Source: CAZEMR01 sp964513465
Lineage (GTDB): Bacteria; Bacteroidota; Ignavibacteria; Kapaibacteriales; UBA2268
Assembly: GCA_964513465.1 (NCBI GenBank)
Contig: CAZEMR010000019.1
Span: 1 to 47,908 of the forward strand
Length of the DNA stretch: 47,908 bases
Direction of reading: 5' to 3'
The notes below the pieces were generated by a model. The model searched no databases, was not told the origin of the DNA, and saw only the letters and a list, made by a program, of their open reading frames with translations. Each line of letters starts with the position of its first letter. The stretch's first letter is position 1. The position numbers and the translations under genes are program-made. Below are positions 1-8,159 of the stretch, piece by piece.

Positions 1-83
1 TCGATCTCCCAAGCGGCACATATCTCGTAACCATCCGTAATGATGCCAGCATCTCGACTAAATTATTTATTAATACTGATTGA
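1..83 (+). CDS. C-terminal end of a T9SS-sorted secreted protein (partial)
   Basis: The first complete codon is at base 3, and the frame reads DLPSGTYLVTIRND... to KLFINTD and a TGA at 81-83. The pattern LPSGTYLV, a beta-strand gap and a final basic-Leu-Phe-Ile segment is the usual end of the type A C-terminal sorting domain, which directs proteins through the type IX secretion system to the cell surface or medium. Only 27 residues are in the window, so the functional part of the protein is unknown. The same kind of ending occurs in the large protein at 19306-22677. The call of a sorting-domain tail is fairly safe; anything about the rest of the protein is not. Confidence 0.75.
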   Translation, partial: DLPSGTYLVTIRNDASISTKLFINTD

Positions 84-115
84 GACTGCTTCGTCGCTGG
101 CGCTTCTTGCAGTGA
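84..115 (-). repeat. Degenerate dispersed palindromic repeat, copy 1
   Basis: Read on the minus strand, this stretch begins GTCACTGCAAGAAGCG and ends GCGACGAAGCAGTC. It resembles the widespread intergenic element of the form GTCATTGCGAG...GCGAAGCAATC seen in many bacterial genomes. It directly follows the stop codon of the upstream gene. A second degenerate copy in the other orientation is at 2553-2580. The rest of the spacer up to 372 is AT-rich, and I see nothing else in it. Confidence 0.5.
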
Positions 116-372
116 CATAGTAAATGAATGACAAATATAAGCGCAACTGGCTTTAGCCCGTTGTTAAGCACAACGCGGCAAAAATAGAGACCGCTTTTAT
201 ATACCTGCTTTCCGCAATTCCTCTCCCGCCCTATATATATATAAATTAAACATTTAAAAAAAATTGAAAAAATCTTTCGAAAGCGTGAAATTAATTTGCT
301 GAGGAATGCGTTTTTTCATATTTTTCACGTTAATTTTTAGTAAAATTCTTTAACTATTCCAGGAATATTTTT

Positions 373-909
373 ATGGAAGCAGAGGCAGTAACCGCCGATA
401 GTATAATGATCCCGCTGGATAATTATCCGCACATACCTTATTGGTTCACCATTCGCCAGGCGATAGCCGAGATTCAGCATTCCGTGCTCGAAATCAATGG
501 CCGCAAATCGCTTGCGCGGGCAGTGCTTGTATTCGATGAGGAATACAAATTGCTCGGGATGGTCCGCCGGCGGGATATTCTGTGCGGACTCGAACCGGAA
601 TCGTTCTTTGCTAAACATGCTCATCACTCGAAGCAGCTCTTCAATGTTGAGTTCGATCCCAATCTGCTCGAGGTGGCTCGCGACCACCTGAGCGAACAGG
701 TGGTAACACAGGCCAACAAATCGGTCAGCGAAATTATGGTGCCGATCGGCCATACTGTGGACTACAGCGACCATCTGGTTAAAATTATTTATGAAATGAA
801 TATTAATAAATACAGCATGATGCCCGTTATGAAAGACGGCGTCGTGGTTGGGGTCATCCGCACAGTCGAGGTGATGAATGAGATTGCCAAGATGTTAGAT
901 ATTTCTTAA
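373..909 (+). CDS. CBS-domain pair protein
   Basis: A 178-residue soluble protein with two CBS-type segments, roughly residues 8-75 and 117-178. Each has the expected pattern: a leading segment like SEIMVP, a helix such as HLVKIIYEMN, and a hydrophobic strand ending in a glycine-valine turn (DGVVVGVIR). CBS pairs usually bind adenine nucleotides and tune a partner protein. The gene ends 28 bases before the DASS transporter at 938 on the same strand, so the two are probably co-transcribed and this may be the transporter's nucleotide-sensing partner (inference from position). The ATG at 373 follows an AGGA. No enzyme or DNA-binding domain is present. Confidence 0.8.
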   Translation: MEAEAVTADSIMIPLDNYPHIPYWFTIRQAIAEIQHSVLEINGRKSLARAVLVFDEEYKLLGMVRRRDILCGLEPESFFAKHAHHSKQLFNVEFDPNLLEVARDHLSEQVVTQANKSVSEIMVPIGHTVDYSDHLVKIIYEMNINKYSMMPVMKDGVVVGVIRTVEVMNEIAKMLDIS

Positions 910-937
910 AAGTTTTCAACAAATAACGGAAGAGTTA

Positions 938-2476
938 ATGGCAGAAATCAGCAGACCCGAACCCGGCGGATTACCTGTACGCCCGGACAAAGTCCGACTA
1001 GCAGAAAAACAGAAGCCGCCGATTGATTGGAAACGGATCACTTTTATTGTCTTAGGAATTGCACTATTTTTAGTTGTTTATTTTTTGCCGCCTCTGCCCG
1101 ATGCGGTCGATCCTTCTGGAGAGCATTTTGCACTTACCCGCGAGGGCAAAGCCGCACTGGCGCTGTTCCTGATTACCGCCACATGGTGGGTTACCGAAGT
1201 AATCCCCATCGGCGTAACCAGCATTATGGTCGGCGTGATCCAGGCGCTGTTCCTTATCCGCGACCCAAGGGTCGTTTTCACTGATTTTATGTCGCCAAGC
1301 GTATGGTTTATCTTCGCCTCGATTGTCATAGGCCTGGCGTTCAGCCGAACGGGACTGACCCAGCGGCTGGCCTATAATATGCTATCTTTCGTCGGCGAAA
1401 AAACGAGCATGATCTACCTGGGCAGCTTCGTCATGGTGGCGGCGCTGACCCTTATCATGGCGCATACCGCCGTGGCTGCGGCTATGTATCCGCTTCTGAT
1501 GACTATCTACAGCCTGTACGAGGAAGACCAGAAGCCAACCAAATTCGGCAAGGGACTTTTCATCGGAATGGCCTTTGTGGCCGGCGCGGGCAGTATTATT
1601 ACCCTGCTCGGAGCGGCCCGCGGCGCAATCGCTATTGGATTCTTCAAGGAGATGACCGGCGTGGGCGGCGCTCCCGGCCGCGAGGTCGGATTCTTCGAAT
1701 TGTCGTATTATATGTTCCCGATCGGCGTGGTCATGGTCATAATTCTCTGGGGATTTTTCATGGTGTTTTTCAAACCCGAAAAATCACGAATACCTGGCCT
1801 TCACGAGCGGGTTCAGACTCTGAAAACACGGCTTGGGGGAATTAAACGCAGCGAGATCATGACAGTTATTATCACATTTACAGCAATCTTTGTTCTTAGC
1901 ATGCGTTCACTTATTCCAGGGTTTTCGTTCCTGGACAAAAGCGCTGTGCTGCTCGTTACCACCATCGCGTTTTTCCTGTTTAAAATACTTACCGTCAAAG
2001 ATCTCGAAGAAGTACCGTGGAATATCATACTGCTGTTCGGCGGGGCAATGTGTATCGGCTACTGCCTCTGGCAGACGGGCGCGGCTACCTGGCTCGCGGT
2101 GCACTGGCTCACTCTTTTTCAGGATGCCCATTGGTTCATATTCGTTATGGGAATCGCGTTCTTCGTGCTGATCATGACCAACCTGATAATGAACGTGGCG
2201 GCAATCTCGATCGTTCTGCCTGTGGCCCTGGTAATCGCGCAGTATCTCGGAGTGGCTCCGGAAGTTATCCTCTTTGCGTCGCTCGTATGCGCGGGCATGC
2301 CATTCCTGCTGCTTGTTGGCGCGGCGCCGAACGCCATCGCCTACGAAAGCGGCCAGTTCAGCTCGGGCGAATTCTTCAAATACGGCATTCCGATGAGCGC
2401 TGTGCTGCTCGTGGTGCTGGGCTTTTTCGTATGGTTCATCTGGCCGATGATGGGAATGCCAATCCTTACGAATTAA
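938..2476 (+). CDS. DASS/SLC13 family anion (dicarboxylate or sulfate) transporter
   Basis: A 512-residue integral membrane protein with about twelve hydrophobic helices and a hydrophilic 30-residue N-terminus. The organisation fits the divalent anion:sodium symporter family (SLC13), which imports dicarboxylates, citrate or sulfate using a sodium gradient. Recognisable family segments include WWVTEVIPIGVTS near residue 86 and the closing GxPFLLLVGAAPNAIAYESGQF near residue 450. The two Ser-Asn-Thr substrate/sodium motifs are altered: the first reads AHTAVAAAMYP and the second MNVAAISIVLP, so substrate and ion preference cannot be assumed. It lies 28 bases after the CBS gene and ends at a strong terminator. 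The family is clear; the substrate is not. Confidence 0.85.
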   Translation: MAEISRPEPGGLPVRPDKVRLAEKQKPPIDWKRITFIVLGIALFLVVYFLPPLPDAVDPSGEHFALTREGKAALALFLITATWWVTEVIPIGVTSIMVGVIQALFLIRDPRVVFTDFMSPSVWFIFASIVIGLAFSRTGLTQRLAYNMLSFVGEKTSMIYLGSFVMVAALTLIMAHTAVAAAMYPLLMTIYSLYEEDQKPTKFGKGLFIGMAFVAGAGSIITLLGAARGAIAIGFFKEMTGVGGAPGREVGFFELSYYMFPIGVVMVIILWGFFMVFFKPEKSRIPGLHERVQTLKTRLGGIKRSEIMTVIITFTAIFVLSMRSLIPGFSFLDKSAVLLVTTIAFFLFKILTVKDLEEVPWNIILLFGGAMCIGYCLWQTGAATWLAVHWLTLFQDAHWFIFVMGIAFFVLIMTNLIMNVAAISIVLPVALVIAQYLGVAPEVILFASLVCAGMPFLLLVGAAPNAIAYESGQFSSGEFFKYGIPMSAVLLVVLGFFVWFIWPMMGMPILTN

Positions 2477-2499
2477 GTTTTTCGAAATATTAAAAAAAC

Positions 2500-2533
2500 A
2501 AAGGCAGGTCATTCGCGGCCTGCCTTTTTTTTT
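2500..2533. terminator. Bidirectional rho-independent terminator
   Basis: GGCAGG at 2503-2508 pairs with CCTGCC at 2519-2524, followed by nine T and preceded by an A-rich run. This serves the transporter on the plus strand and can serve the convergent lipoprotein/ligA genes on the minus strand. Confidence 0.85.
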
Positions 2534-2552
2534 ATGCAAAAAGATAAGAATT

Positions 2553-2580
2553 GACGCTGTGAGCGCAGCGAAGCTGTCTC
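2553..2580 (+). repeat. Degenerate dispersed palindromic repeat, copy 2
   Basis: The segment ends GAGCGCAGCGAAGCTGTCTC. This matches the common GCGAGCGCAGCGAAGCAATCTC-type intergenic repeat with a few substitutions, and it shares the GCGA(C)GAAGC-GTCTC end with copy 1 at 84-115, which is inverted. It sits just after the terminator between convergent genes. Confidence 0.5.
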
Positions 2581-2619
2581 TCTTTATCAAAAAATAATTC
2601 CAAATCTCACAAATACGAT

Positions 2620-3051
2620 TTAATCCCTGATCAGCTCGATCTGGTAATCGACCGTATCGATAAATATGCGCCCGAGCATCCTCAGCGTGTCGCCCTCAAT
2701 AACGCGGCCGTCGAATCCGACCACGGGAACGGAGTCCACATGCTCGATCGTGAAATTGACAAGCGTATCTGATAGCAGGCCATGGATCGGGCCCTGGTAC
2801 TCGACGCGGTGCTCTTCGTGGGTGGTGCGGGTAACGACTTTGGCTGTGCCCTGGCCGCCGAGCTTCAGTCCGGTCTGAGACATCTGCAGCTCGAGCGAAT
2901 ACTCTGTCGAGCCGACTGTGCGCTCGCCCTTCCAGTAGCCGCGCAGATCAATACCCGAGGGGCCTGCGGGGTTGTCGTCGTCATCGCTGCATGAATAAAT
3001 AGCCAGTCCGAATATGACCGCCGCAATTAAAAGTGTGATTTTTTTGAACAT
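2620..3051 (-). CDS. Lipoprotein of unknown function
   Basis: A 143-residue protein whose N-terminus is a lipoprotein signal peptide: two lysines, a hydrophobic stretch and the lipobox LAIYSC, with the lipidated Cys at residue 21. The mature end starts with an Asp-rich linker. The remaining ~110 residues are alternating hydrophilic and hydrophobic segments typical of a small all-beta domain, with 'GYWKGERTVGSTEYSLELQM' resembling lipocalin-like or META-type lipoproteins; I cannot assign a family. It starts 31 bases after the ligA stop on the same strand, so the two may share a transcript, although a functional link with DNA ligation is unlikely. Confidence 0.7.
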   Translation of the reverse strand: MFKKITLLIAAVIFGLAIYSCSDDDDNPAGPSGIDLRGYWKGERTVGSTEYSLELQMSQTGLKLGGQGTAKVVTRTTHEEHRVEYQGPIHGLLSDTLVNFTIEHVDSVPVVGFDGRVIEGDTLRMLGRIFIDTVDYQIELIRD

Positions 3052-3082
3052 AACTTCTCCTTAAATTATATATAATAGATAC

Positions 3083-5125
3083 TTACTTAATCAATTCCAA
3101 AAATTCTTCTTCGCTCAAAATATTTACTCCAAGCTTCTGAGCCTTGCCGAGCTTACTGCCGGCGGCCTCGCCCGCCACGACGTATGAGGTCTTTTTGCTG
3201 ACGGATTTGGTCTCGCGTCCGCCGAGCGCCTCGACTTTTTGAGCGGCCTCGCGGCGGGTCATCGACTCCAGCTCGCCGGTGAATACGAATGTCGAACCCG
3301 CGAGCTTATCTCCTTTTGGCTCTATCACTTGCTCCGACTCGAATTTTAGCCCCGCTCGTCGCAGACGTTCGATTATTTCGCGCTGAACCGGATCGCTGAA
3401 GAATTCTGTGACAGATTCCGCCATTTTTGTGCCAATCTCGTGGACTGCCTCGAGCTCTTCGCGGGTTGCGGCAGCGAGCGCATCCATCGATCGGAAATTC
3501 CGCGCTAGCAATTTTGCGCCTCCCTCGCCGATGAATCTTATTCCGATTGCATATAACACCCGTTCGAATGGCCGGGATTTGCTGGCCTCGATCGCTGCAA
3601 TAAGATTGTCGGCGCTTTTTTCGGCCCAGCGCTCAAGCCCGATTATCCGTTCGCGATGCTGACCGAGTTCGTATATATCCGCGATATTTTTTAATAATCT
3701 CAATTCCGTGAATTGCGCGACGACTTTTTCGCCAAGTCCCTCGATGTCCATAGCGTTGCGCGATGCAAAATGCTCTATCCGGCGGCGCAATTGCCAGGGG
3801 CACTGCGGATCGTTGCAGTAATGGTTGGCCTCGCCCTCGGGCCGCACAATCGGGTGGCGACGCACGCAGGGGCAGACGTCCGGGAATTCGAACTGCCGGG
3901 CGTCGGCGGGGCGCTTTTCGACGGCAACGCCGGTGACTTTCGGGATTACCTCGCCGCCCTTTTCGATGGTTACAGTGTCGCCGATGCGGATGTCTAGCCC
4001 GGCGATATAATCCTCGTTGTGCAGCGTCGCATGGCTGATGGTCGATCCCGCAAGGAAAACCGGCTCGAGCTCCGCGACCGGGGTGACCGCGCCGGTGCGG
4101 CCCACCTGCAATTCGATATTTTTCAGAACCGTTTCGGCGGTTTCGGCCTCGTATTTATATGCTATTGCCCAGCGCGGCGAACGCGCCACAAATCCCAGCG
4201 CATCCTGCTGCGCAAGTGAATCGGCCTTTACCACTATCCCATCGATCTGGTACGGCAATTCGCGGCGGCCCGCGCGCCATTTTTCGATAAATTCGAATAC
4301 CTCCTCGATCGATCGGCAGAGCCGAGTCTCGCCGGTCGGAAAGCCCGCGCTATTCAGTATTTCAATATTTTCATAATGCGATTGCAACCGTCCCTGATCT
4401 GTATATAAATAATAGCAGACAATACGCAAAGGGCGTTCGGCGACCATCCGCGGATCGAGCAGCTTCAGGCTGCCTGCGGTCAGATTGCGCGGATTGGCAT
4501 AAGGCTTTTCGCCGCGCTCGACCCGCCCTCGGTTAAGCGCGAGGAAATCCTCTTCATTCATATATACTTCGCCGCGAACTTCGAAATCCCGCACCAGAGC
4601 GCCATCAACCTCCAGCGGCTGCGCCCTGAGCGGTACCCCGCGGATGGTCTTCGCATTCGACGTGATATCATCCCCTCGGTAGCCGTCGCCCCGGGTCACC
4701 GCCCGCACCAGCCGGCAATCCTCATAGACAAGGCTCAGCGCGACCCCATCGTATTTCAGCTCGACGGAATAATCTATGTTTTCAGAGTCGAGGCCATCGA
4801 TCGCCCGACGGTGAAAATCGCGCAACTCGCCCTCGCTGTAAGTATTCGCAAGCGAGAGCATGGGCCGTGCGTGGGCTACCGTTTCAAACCGGTCGAGCGG
4901 CTCGCCACCGACTCGCTGAGTCGGCGAATCGGGAGTTACGAGGTCCGGATACTGCCGCTCGAGGTCTTCGAGCTCGCGGAATAATTTATCGTACTCACGA
5001 TCGCTGACGAGGGGCCGGGCATCGATATAATACGCGCGGTCGAGCTCGCGAATGCGGCGCCGGAGATCTTCAATGCGGCGTGCGGCTTCGGTCGAAGGCC
5101 CTGATTTATCAAAATATTCTGACAT
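3083..5125 (-). CDS. ligA: NAD-dependent DNA ligase LigA
   Basis: A 680-residue protein with the complete LigA layout. The Ia/adenylation region includes the active-site motif KYDG with the lysine at residue 124, and the later motif YQIDGIVVK. An OB-fold follows, with 'IGDTVTIEKGGEVIPKV'. A four-cysteine zinc finger (CPC...HYCNDPQC), helix-hairpin-helix repeats around 'IEGLGEKVVAQF' and 'VLYAIGIRFIGEGGAKLL', and a C-terminal BRCT domain from about residue 605 complete it. It seals nicks during replication and repair using NAD+. Length is normal for the family. The spacer to 5311 is the divergent promoter region shared with the ribosomal operon. Confidence 0.97.
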   Translation of the reverse strand: MSEYFDKSGPSTEAARRIEDLRRRIRELDRAYYIDARPLVSDREYDKLFRELEDLERQYPDLVTPDSPTQRVGGEPLDRFETVAHARPMLSLANTYSEGELRDFHRRAIDGLDSENIDYSVELKYDGVALSLVYEDCRLVRAVTRGDGYRGDDITSNAKTIRGVPLRAQPLEVDGALVRDFEVRGEVYMNEEDFLALNRGRVERGEKPYANPRNLTAGSLKLLDPRMVAERPLRIVCYYLYTDQGRLQSHYENIEILNSAGFPTGETRLCRSIEEVFEFIEKWRAGRRELPYQIDGIVVKADSLAQQDALGFVARSPRWAIAYKYEAETAETVLKNIELQVGRTGAVTPVAELEPVFLAGSTISHATLHNEDYIAGLDIRIGDTVTIEKGGEVIPKVTGVAVEKRPADARQFEFPDVCPCVRRHPIVRPEGEANHYCNDPQCPWQLRRRIEHFASRNAMDIEGLGEKVVAQFTELRLLKNIADIYELGQHRERIIGLERWAEKSADNLIAAIEASKSRPFERVLYAIGIRFIGEGGAKLLARNFRSMDALAAATREELEAVHEIGTKMAESVTEFFSDPVQREIIERLRRAGLKFESEQVIEPKGDKLAGSTFVFTGELESMTRREAAQKVEALGGRETKSVSKKTSYVVAGEAAGSKLGKAQKLGVNILSEEEFLELIK

Positions 5126-5243
5126 ATTTATATATTAATTAGAAATAATAATAAATAAGATAAAGGAATTTGGCAATTTATGAAAAAATATTTCGTCACA
5201 CATAATCCGGAGTAAAATTTTTACAAAATAATCGACATTTATT

Positions 5244-5271
5244 TTGAAATTAATAAATTGTATTGTAAATT
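5244..5271 (+). promoter_or_regulatory. Possible promoter of the ribosomal operon
   Basis: TTGAAA at 5244-5249 is separated by 16 bases from TAAATT at 5266-5271, 40 bases before the first gene of the operon. The match is only partial to a sigma-70-type promoter in AT-rich DNA, so this is weak. Confidence 0.22.
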
Positions 5272-5311
5272 AGTAGTTCCGGGAATTTAACAACTATAAA
5301 TTTGAGAAGAT

Positions 5312-5479
5312 ATGGCAAAGCAACAAACATTCGGCGATAAGCTCAAGAAAAAGAGCGACGAAATGATTAGCGTTAAAGTGATCAAAGGCATCCCTTCCGA
5401 TAAGGGCAACCTTCGGTTTATCGAAAGCATCGTCAAAGTCAAAGATATCAACGAAGTAACGAATATTGATCTTACATAA
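5312..5479 (+). CDS. Small basic protein, candidate bL38/DUF4295-like ribosomal protein
   Basis: A 55-residue ORF from ATG 5312 to TAA 5477-5479, starting MAKQQTFGDKLKKK and continuing through SVKVIKGIPSDKGNLRFIES. The middle resembles the DUF4295 proteins of Bacteroidota (pattern KxIKxxxSxKxGxxxFxE), described as an extra large-subunit ribosomal protein, bL38. It is the first gene of an operon with rpmE (14 bases downstream) and rpsR. A small, lysine-rich protein in front of two ribosomal genes fits a ribosomal role. The similarity is weak by eye and the protein could instead be a lineage-specific ribosome-associated factor. No clear Shine-Dalgarno is seen. Confidence 0.7.
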   Translation: MAKQQTFGDKLKKKSDEMISVKVIKGIPSDKGNLRFIESIVKVKDINEVTNIDLT

Positions 5480-5493
5480 TCGGGTATTTTGAT

Positions 5494-5730
5494 ATGAAAA
5501 AAGGTATTCATCCTGCTTATCACACGGTCGAAGTTGTGATGACGGACGGCACCACCTTCGAAACCCGCTCCTGCTATAAAAAGGATAAGATGATCCTCGA
5601 GATCGATTCTAAATCGCATCCCTTTTTCACTGGCAAGCAGGTGCTGGTCGATACCGCCGGACGAGTTGACCGTTTCAATAAGCGTTTCGAAAAAGCTAAG
5701 CAAATCATGGAATCAAGGAGGAAGAAATAA
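5494..5730 (+). CDS. rpmE: 50S ribosomal protein L31 (zinc-free variant)
   Basis: A 78-residue protein with the L31 signature: MKKGIHPAYH at the start and HPFFTGKQVLVDTAGRVDRF in the middle. The zinc-binding cysteines of the C+ type are missing. Where C+ proteins have a CACG-like pair, this has MTDG, and in front of HPFF it reads DSKS instead of a CSAC-like pair; only one Cys remains, in RSCYKK. It is therefore likely a zinc-independent L31. The stop codon overlaps the ATG of rpsR by one base (TAATG), and the 3' end encodes a strong AAGGAGG Shine-Dalgarno for rpsR, so the two are translationally coupled. Confidence 0.93.
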   Translation: MKKGIHPAYHTVEVVMTDGTTFETRSCYKKDKMILEIDSKSHPFFTGKQVLVDTAGRVDRFNKRFEKAKQIMESRRKK

Positions 5731-5999
5731 TGGCAGCTATTCATCCGATGCAGACCGGCTCTACTTTTAAGCCCAATAAACGCGGCCCCAGAAAAAAGAA
5801 GCCGAATCCGCTGAAAGGCCAGAAAACTATCGATTACCTCGATCCTAAGTTTTTGCAGCGCTTTACCAACGATCAGGGCAAAATCCTTCCGCGCAGAATC
5901 ACAGGCGTTTCCGCCTATCAGCAGCGGCAGATTGCCCGCGCAGTTAAATTTGCGCGCCACCTTGCACTGGTTCCCTTCGTGGCCCAGGACATCACCTGA
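5730..5999 (+). CDS. rpsR: 30S ribosomal protein S18
   Basis: An 89-residue protein with the conserved S18 core: a lysine-rich N-terminus, 'IDYLDPKFLQRF' and 'GKILPRRITGVSAYQQRQIARAVKFAR', ending in 'LALVPF'. S18 sits on the platform of the small subunit with S6. Here rpsR is not next to rpsF and rplI, its usual neighbours, but follows rpmE with a one-base overlap. The Shine-Dalgarno inside the rpmE end is one of the strongest in the window. The operon closes with a terminator 20 bases after the stop. Confidence 0.95.
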   Translation: MAAIHPMQTGSTFKPNKRGPRKKKPNPLKGQKTIDYLDPKFLQRFTNDQGKILPRRITGVSAYQQRQIARAVKFARHLALVPFVAQDIT

Positions 6000-6020
6000 T
6001 CCGAATTATATAAAATAATT

Positions 6021-6057
6021 AAATCCCGCCGGCGGTTTCGCAGACGGGATTTTTTTA
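6021..6057 (+). terminator. Rho-independent terminator of the ribosomal operon
   Basis: AAATCCCG at 6021-6028 pairs with CGGGATTT at 6045-6052, followed by a T run to 6057. An A-rich run further downstream could let the hairpin also act for the convergent minus-strand operon ending at 6088. Confidence 0.85.
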
Positions 6058-6087
6058 TGTAAATCCTTTTTAAAAAAAACAAGAATC

Positions 6088-6795
6088 TCATTCCAGCGGC
6101 GGAGATGTCCGGATTATAAGGCATTCGATCGGCCTTTCCGAACCCGAAGATACATCGCCGCGCAGCACCAGCGTATAAAGCCGTCCGGCCTGTATTTTCT
6201 GCGCGGGCAATTCGATGATAAGCTCTTTTGTGGTCGCGTTATATATCCGAACCGGATAATTCCCCGGCCAGATTGCCTGAAACTCGGACTTATTCCGGAA
6301 CGTCAGATTCTGATACTCCGCCGGGGTATCGCCGCCGACCTCGAATTTGACCTCGCCAGTGCCGCCCGCCACATGCGCATAGCGGATATAGGCCCACTCA
6401 GGCGCAATGCCGTCGACCTGGTCTTTCATCACCAGAGTGCGAAGCTTGCTTCCGCCGCCGTACATCACCAGAGTATAATCCATACCTTTGCTAAAATCCA
6501 CCACCCCATTGAACATTGTCGAACCATTAGGAGAAATCAGCCGGATATTATTCGCACCCGCCCCGATCTGGTAATAGTCAAATGTGTCGTCGTCGTAAGC
6601 GAATTCCGAGGTAACGGTATAGCCAGAGGATTCGATCTCCATGCGCGGCTGGTCGGGCATTGCATGAACAAACAGCACATCGGCCGATTCGCCGGGAGTG
6701 ACCTGCTTCGGGCCGGCAATCTCGGGCACGCATTCGCACGCGCCCAGCATTGCCAGCGCGATTAGAGAGAACAATATCGAAAGCTTATTAAGCAT
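6088..6795 (-). CDS. DUF4397 domain lipoprotein
   Basis: A 235-residue protein with a lipoprotein signal (hydrophobic segment and LGAC, Cys at residue 20), followed by a two-part beta-rich region. The opening 'ADVLFVHAMPDQP' and the later 'AYIRYAHVAGGTGEVKFEV' are the repeated start of DUF4397, an extracytoplasmic domain of unknown function. It is the last gene of a minus-strand operon, 8 bases after the anti-sigma/barrel gene, so it is probably expressed with the sigma factor circuit. It may be a target or a ligand-sensing partner of that circuit (inference). Confidence 0.82.
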   Translation of the reverse strand: MLNKLSILFSLIALAMLGACECVPEIAGPKQVTPGESADVLFVHAMPDQPRMEIESSGYTVTSEFAYDDDTFDYYQIGAGANNIRLISPNGSTMFNGVVDFSKGMDYTLVMYGGGSKLRTLVMKDQVDGIAPEWAYIRYAHVAGGTGEVKFEVGGDTPAEYQNLTFRNKSEFQAIWPGNYPVRIYNATTKELIIELPAQKIQAGRLYTLVLRGDVSSGSERPIECLIIRTSPPLE

Positions 6796-6803
6796 TTATT
6801 TTA

Positions 6804-8138
6804 TCAGAAATTGTAGCTGAGCGAATAATTTAATCCCATTTTGTCCGAGAAATATATCTCGTTCTGCACATTATATATAAGGCGGCCGTATTTGTAAGCT
6901 ATCGAAAAATCGATATGCGGCGTAACCCGCCAGTTGATTCCGGCCTCGCCCTTGAAATATGGCCCTGCCACCGTGCCCCCGGCGAAAATATCGGCATAGG
7001 GATAAATCGCATATGGCACAATCATTTCCGGCATAGCCAGGCGATATGCCACTCCGTAGTACCATAGCTCGGGCGACTGGCGATACGATTCGGGCATCCC
7101 GGCATTCATATAATCGAACGCCTGATTGAAACGGTCGATTCCGATTTCGACGCCGATCCAATGATTGACCGATAGCTTATAAAGCCCGGTGATCTCTGCA
7201 TTTGCAGCCATTTCTCCCGCAGCCGATGGAATCGTAAAATCCGGAAATGAGCTGAGCGATGCGTAATTAATCGCTATCGAAAAATTCCTGTCGGCATAGC
7301 CGTTTGAATAATCCATAATATCATTATTATAAATAAATGGATCGTACTGCGAAAGCCCCGAGCGCAGGTTTGTCGCGAATCCAGGATTAGCGACTCCGAA
7401 CCGCTCGCCCGGCGCAGAATTGGCCGAAGCGAATATAGATGAGGCCGAAATTTCTCCGGATGCGGAATTGAACATATCATTCATGCCGCTGACTGTCTCA
7501 CTATTTGCGGCGGAATTGCCACGGCTCAGCGTTGCCAATGCGCCATTACCCGCAGCCCGGCTTTTATTCTGGGATTTATTCGATTTTGAATTAATTGCTG
7601 TTGATTTTTCATTATTCCCGGATTTCTCATCATCAGGGCTACCCCATGTTGTACCGTTTTTGGCCAGAGCCAGATCGTCACCATACTGCACTTCAGGCGA
7701 AGTCGATTCGCTTAACGGCGCAGAGCTGCCCTTTGCGATTGATGCGCTCTGCGCAGCGGACCGCTCATCCGCACCGCCAATCATATCGAGCGCAAAATAG
7801 CCTGGAATGCTGATGAGCAGCAGCAAAGCCAGAATCGGCACGAGCCGCTTACGAAGCCTGGTCCATACAGTGCTGCCGGAGCTTCTGCCCGCGGCGAGCG
7901 AATGCTGATAATCCGCAGAGGGCATCGCGAACCCGAGCGAGGAGAATATATAATTAGTGCTGTCGGTCGGCGGGGCGATCGATTTCATATCGCTCTGGGC
8001 AATCAAATGGAGCTTTAGCTGCTGGTTGAAATCATGCCGCAGCTCCTGGTCTTTACCCAACTCGGCGAAGAGCAGCTCCTCCTGCGCTCCGGAAAGCCCT
8101 CCGTCGAGGTATTCATGAATTAATCTGGAATAGCTCAT
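6804..8138 (-). CDS. Candidate dual membrane-spanning anti-sigma factor with outer-membrane barrel
   Basis: A 444-residue protein in three parts. Residues 1-70 are a soluble helical segment ('YLDGGLSGAQEELLFAELGKD') typical of the cytoplasmic anti-sigma domain; no zinc-binding HxxxCxxC is present. Residues ~98-120 form one transmembrane helix after a positively charged RLRKR. Residues ~122-283 are a low-complexity Ser/Asn/Ala/Lys linker. Residues ~284-444 alternate polar and aromatic residues in strands ('FSIAINYASLS', 'NHWIGVEIGIDRF', 'HIDFSIAYKYGR') and end in LSYNF, a terminal Phe as in outer-membrane barrels. It lies 21 bases after an ECF sigma gene. The layout matches the dual membrane-spanning anti-sigma factors reported in Bacteroides. 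The barrel prediction is from pattern only. Confidence 0.72.
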   Translation of the reverse strand: MSYSRLIHEYLDGGLSGAQEELLFAELGKDQELRHDFNQQLKLHLIAQSDMKSIAPPTDSTNYIFSSLGFAMPSADYQHSLAAGRSSGSTVWTRLRKRLVPILALLLLISIPGYFALDMIGGADERSAAQSASIAKGSSAPLSESTSPEVQYGDDLALAKNGTTWGSPDDEKSGNNEKSTAINSKSNKSQNKSRAAGNGALATLSRGNSAANSETVSGMNDMFNSASGEISASSIFASANSAPGERFGVANPGFATNLRSGLSQYDPFIYNNDIMDYSNGYADRNFSIAINYASLSSFPDFTIPSAAGEMAANAEITGLYKLSVNHWIGVEIGIDRFNQAFDYMNAGMPESYRQSPELWYYGVAYRLAMPEMIVPYAIYPYADIFAGGTVAGPYFKGEAGINWRVTPHIDFSIAYKYGRLIYNVQNEIYFSDKMGLNYSLSYNF

Positions 8139-8159
8139 TTCGATAACTCATTTATTTAA

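Noticed and set aside
1907..2590. 227-codon frame on the minus strand opposite the DASS transporter
   Set aside because: It lies antisense to a clear transporter gene, has no family pattern, and its composition follows the opposite frame.
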